From positions 1,416,187 through 1,480,186 of the forward strand of contig LNAC01000009.1 of NCBI GenBank assembly GCA_002007465.1: a stretch of 64,000 bases of DNA, read 5' to 3'. Positions 61,645-64,000 of this stretch are shown in pieces. The stretch comes from Ailurus styani. Taxonomy: Eukaryota > Chordata > Mammalia > Carnivora > Ailuridae. Both the position numbers and the translations under genes were made by a program. Below the pieces are notes generated by a model, which saw nothing but the letters and a program-made list of their open reading frames with translations, was not told where the DNA came from and did not search any database. Positions within the stretch are counted from its first letter, which is position 1, and every line of letters starts with the position of its first letter.

Positions 61645-61720
61645 CTGTGCCTCATTTTTGCATTTCTAGTGCCTAGCACATAGTACGTACTTAATAAATG
61701 TTGAATGAATGAACTATTTA
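61645..61720 (+). repeat. L2 3' end
   Basis: CTAGTGCCTAGCACATAGTA, TTAATAAATGTTGAATGAAT; probably the continuation of the L2 at 61075 split by the SINE at 61504. Confidence 0.8.
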
Positions 61721-61879
61721 GTTTGTTCTACTACTCAGTGCTATGTTTTACATATATTGTACCTAAGCCTTATAACTACCCCGTGAAGTGGTCTTGCCAA
61801 AAGGATCAATCCTGAACATGATCAAGCCTCTAGATCCAATTAACAATTAAAGGATATTAAATTAAAGGATAAAGAACAT

Positions 61880-62375
61880 ATTAAACTAGAAAACACATGT
61901 CCACACAAAGACACACATGTGAATGTTTGTAGCAGCATTATTCACAATGTCCAAAAGATGCAAAAAAAACCCCAAATGTTATCAACTGGTGAATCAAAAA
62001 GAAAAAAATGTGGTCTATCCATACAATGGAATAGTATTCAGCCATAAAAAGGAATGAATCAACAGTGCATGGTACACGTGGATGAACCTCAAAAATTTAA
62101 GTAAAAGCTACAGACACAAAAGACCACGTACTGTAGGATTCCATTTATAGGAAATATCCAGAAAGGAGATTTAGAGGTTGCCTAGGGCTGGGGGTGGGAA
62201 AGGGAATTAACTGCAAACCAGCACAAGGGATCTTTTGGTGGTGATGAAAATATTCTGTGGCTGGATTGTGGTGATAGTTGCACAACTCAACAAATTTACT
62301 GAACTGTACACTTGAAACGGGTGAATTTTATGAAATGTAAACTGTACTTCAATAATTTTATAAAAGTATGGAGCC
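61880..62375 (+). repeat. L1 3'-region fragment
   Basis: GTAGCAGCATTATTCACAATG, TCCATACAATGGAATAGTATTCAGCC-type sequence, GATTGTGGTGATAGTTGCAC, TGAAATGTAAACTGTACTTC: typical ancient L1 end. Confidence 0.88.
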
Positions 62376-62397
62376 TATAGAGAAAGAGAAGGAATTT

Positions 62398-62472
62398 GAG
62401 GCACCTAGGTGGCTCCATCAGTTAAGTGTCTGACTCTTGATCTCAGGGTCGTGAGTTCAAGCCCCGTATGAA
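62398..62472 (+). mobile_element. CAN-SINE head fragment
   Basis: GAGGCACCTAGGTGGCTCCA, TGTCTGACTCTTGATCTCAGG; the 3' half is missing. Confidence 0.85.
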
Positions 62473-63639
62473 GACAATCTCATGTTGCTGCTCTGATGGG
62501 CTCCCTTCAGGTGACTTCTGTCTCCTTGGGGAAGAAGTCAGAATATTAAACAGTATAGAAACCACTACAGTATTATTATGGAATGACCACCACAATACTT
62601 AGGAAACATGTACACGGATGAAAAACATTAAGTAATTCAGCACAACAGAAAGAAATCAATTACCAGAATTACACCAATTCAGGGTGCTTCTACCACTGAG
62701 GTCAGTATATATTTTTATCTCTACCAACACTGCCAGTATTTACCCAATGATGCTGGCCACCTGACATTTTAATTCTAGAAATATACAAAGAGCACTAGAT
62801 TGGGAGCCAAGACACATGGCCCAGTGTGTCCTATTACTAGCTTTGTCTCTATTTTATAACCTATCTGAATTCAATTACTCTACCTAATCTAAGGATTATA
62901 ACTAACTTATAAAATGAAAGCATTCTGAAGATCTGGAGTTCTTAAGTTGGCCTATGGATAAACTTCAGCAGGATTAAAAAATCCCAGAAATTCCCCAAGA
63001 ATGTTTTATCTACATTTCTACCTGCACTTCTCTGGGGAGAGGTTCTATAGCTTTCAATAGATTCTCAAATGGAGTCAAGACTCACCTTTCTCCCTGCACT
63101 TAAGAACCGTTTTAATCAGGATAATTTTTACTTACAAACAACAAAAGCTGAGAACCAAAAGTTGGTGCATGGGTCTGGCCAGGCTTTTAAATCTGCATTC
63201 TATATTCTTTAAACTCTACCTTCACAAAATACAATGCTTCATGGTTTGTTAAAGCAATGTGTTTTAATGAGACGAACTTCCTATAATCCTACAACTTCTT
63301 AGAAAATTGTGCATTAGGAAAAACATGTACAAGGCTTCGGGTCATAACGACTTACTTTTCTACTCCCCAAATATATTCACCTGCTGAACCGCCCGGAGGC
63401 ACGTTTTAGCCTTAGACGACTGTTCGCTGTGAGTTATAAAGTAAGATCCGAGGGATCATTCTAGGCCTATCAGAGATCTCTTCCCTAGACAGACAACGAC
63501 AGGAGTGAGGGAGACAAGGGCAGGCTCTCTAATTAGAAACACATTTTTAATGCTGGTTTTAAATTCTCGGTGGTGTATTTCAAGCAAGATTTAAAATGCC
63601 TTTAAAAAAAAAAAAAGGATCTGAAATTCCTCCCGGAGA

Positions 63640-64000
63640 TTCCCGCTTTCATCAGTCTCAGTCCATTCAGCGCCCTAAGCCGAACCGGGAAACTGAGGCT
63701 AAGGTGTCGCGTCCCTTCAAGGGGCACAAGAGGTTGAAGAGTGGACACCGCGGACAAGCGAAGTCGGGGATCAAAGTTAGAGGTGCAAAGGGAGGAGGAA
63801 GAGCTGGTCGCTATCTGCTAGGAACCCAGGGGCGCCAGCAGGGACCGCAAGCGCGGCCTCCCGAATCCTGGGGGTTAACGCCGCAGCTCAGCCCCTTCCC
63901 CTCCGAGGCTCAGCTCGAATCTTCCTGCCCCTCCAGACGGCCCGAGGACCCCGCCACTTCCGCAGCTCCCAACAGACCCCTCTGAGAGAGAGGCCGCGCC
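63640..64000. promoter_or_regulatory. GPR107: CpG-rich shore next to the presumed GPR107 promoter
   Basis: CpG density rises sharply toward the right edge (GCGCGG, CCGCGG, GGCGCC and similar motifs). Since GPR107 exon 1 must lie just beyond position 64000 on the minus strand, this is probably the downstream edge of its promoter CpG island. The distance to exon 1 is unknown. Confidence 0.6.

Larger units (their letters stand above)
42269..64000 (-). other. GPR107 intron 1, 3' part (over 21.7 kb)
   Basis: Runs from the exon 2 acceptor to the right edge. It carries about 25 SINE copies, L1 fragments, a Tigger-like DNA transposon, three single-N assembly joins and a CpG-rich end. Stretches 50100-51700, 56750-57550 and 62480-63600 are AT-rich and hold nothing I can name. 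Exon 1 was searched for at the right end (a donor after a LALK-type sequence, or a start codon with a signal peptide) and not found. Confidence 0.85.

Noticed and set aside
63600..64000. Possible GPR107 exon 1 in the CpG-rich right end
   Set aside because: No start codon with a signal-peptide-like sequence and no donor after a LALK-type end on the minus strand; the plus-strand 129-codon ORF here has no family match.

Overview
This is a mammalian nuclear DNA window from a carnivore, probably a mustelid (ferret, mink, otter or badger type). The main evidence is about 40 tRNA-Lys-type carnivore SINEs (CAN-SINEs) with the head GGGCGCCTGGGTGGCTCAGT, the GATCC/CTGGGATCGA core and an AATAAA/poly-A tail. 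Most of the youngest copies carry the variant GTGGGTTAAAGCC, which I associate with mustelids. That species-level call is inference; the carnivore call is firm.

One protein-coding gene is present. GPR107 (LUSTR1), a Golgi seven-transmembrane GOST-family protein, runs on the minus strand across almost the whole window. Sixteen consecutive internal coding exons were located by splice sites, phase and match to the known protein: exon 2 at 42146-42268 through exon 17 at 4240-4358. Every junction is in frame, giving 476 complete codons. The first coding exon (start codon and signal peptide) lies to the right of position 64000. The last coding exon (C-terminal tail) was not found and probably lies left of position 1. 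Introns are GT-AG except intron 14, which has a GC donor at 20541-20545. The exons encode in order an N-terminal luminal GOLD-type domain (exons 2-8) with a probable furin site in a 38-base exon 6, seven transmembrane helices (exons 9-17) and an acidic cytoplasmic tail.

Layout from left to right: 1-1300 is GC-rich with a CpG island; 1300-4240 is the last visible intron or 3' flank; 4240-6514 holds exons 17, 16 and 15; 6515-20545 is a 14-kb intron with SINEs and a large decayed hAT-type DNA transposon; 20546-28161 holds exons 14 to 10; 28162-32528 is an intron with an old L1 and a (CA)n array; 32529-42268 holds exons 9 to 2; 42269-64000 is part of intron 1, dense in SINEs, L1 fragments and one Tigger-like transposon, ending in a CpG-rich shore near the promoter.

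Three single-N assembly joins (45207, 45605, 54929) each sit beside a young SINE and are flanked by a direct duplication of unique sequence. They look like insertion-bearing and empty alleles, or unmerged overlapping contigs, placed end to end, not like biological duplications. No RNA gene, CRISPR array or bacterial or viral gene was seen. I found no convincing new biological system. The points most worth checking are the GC-AG intron, the alternative C-terminus of GPR107, the left-edge CpG island, the decayed hAT element and the SINE-linked assembly joins.
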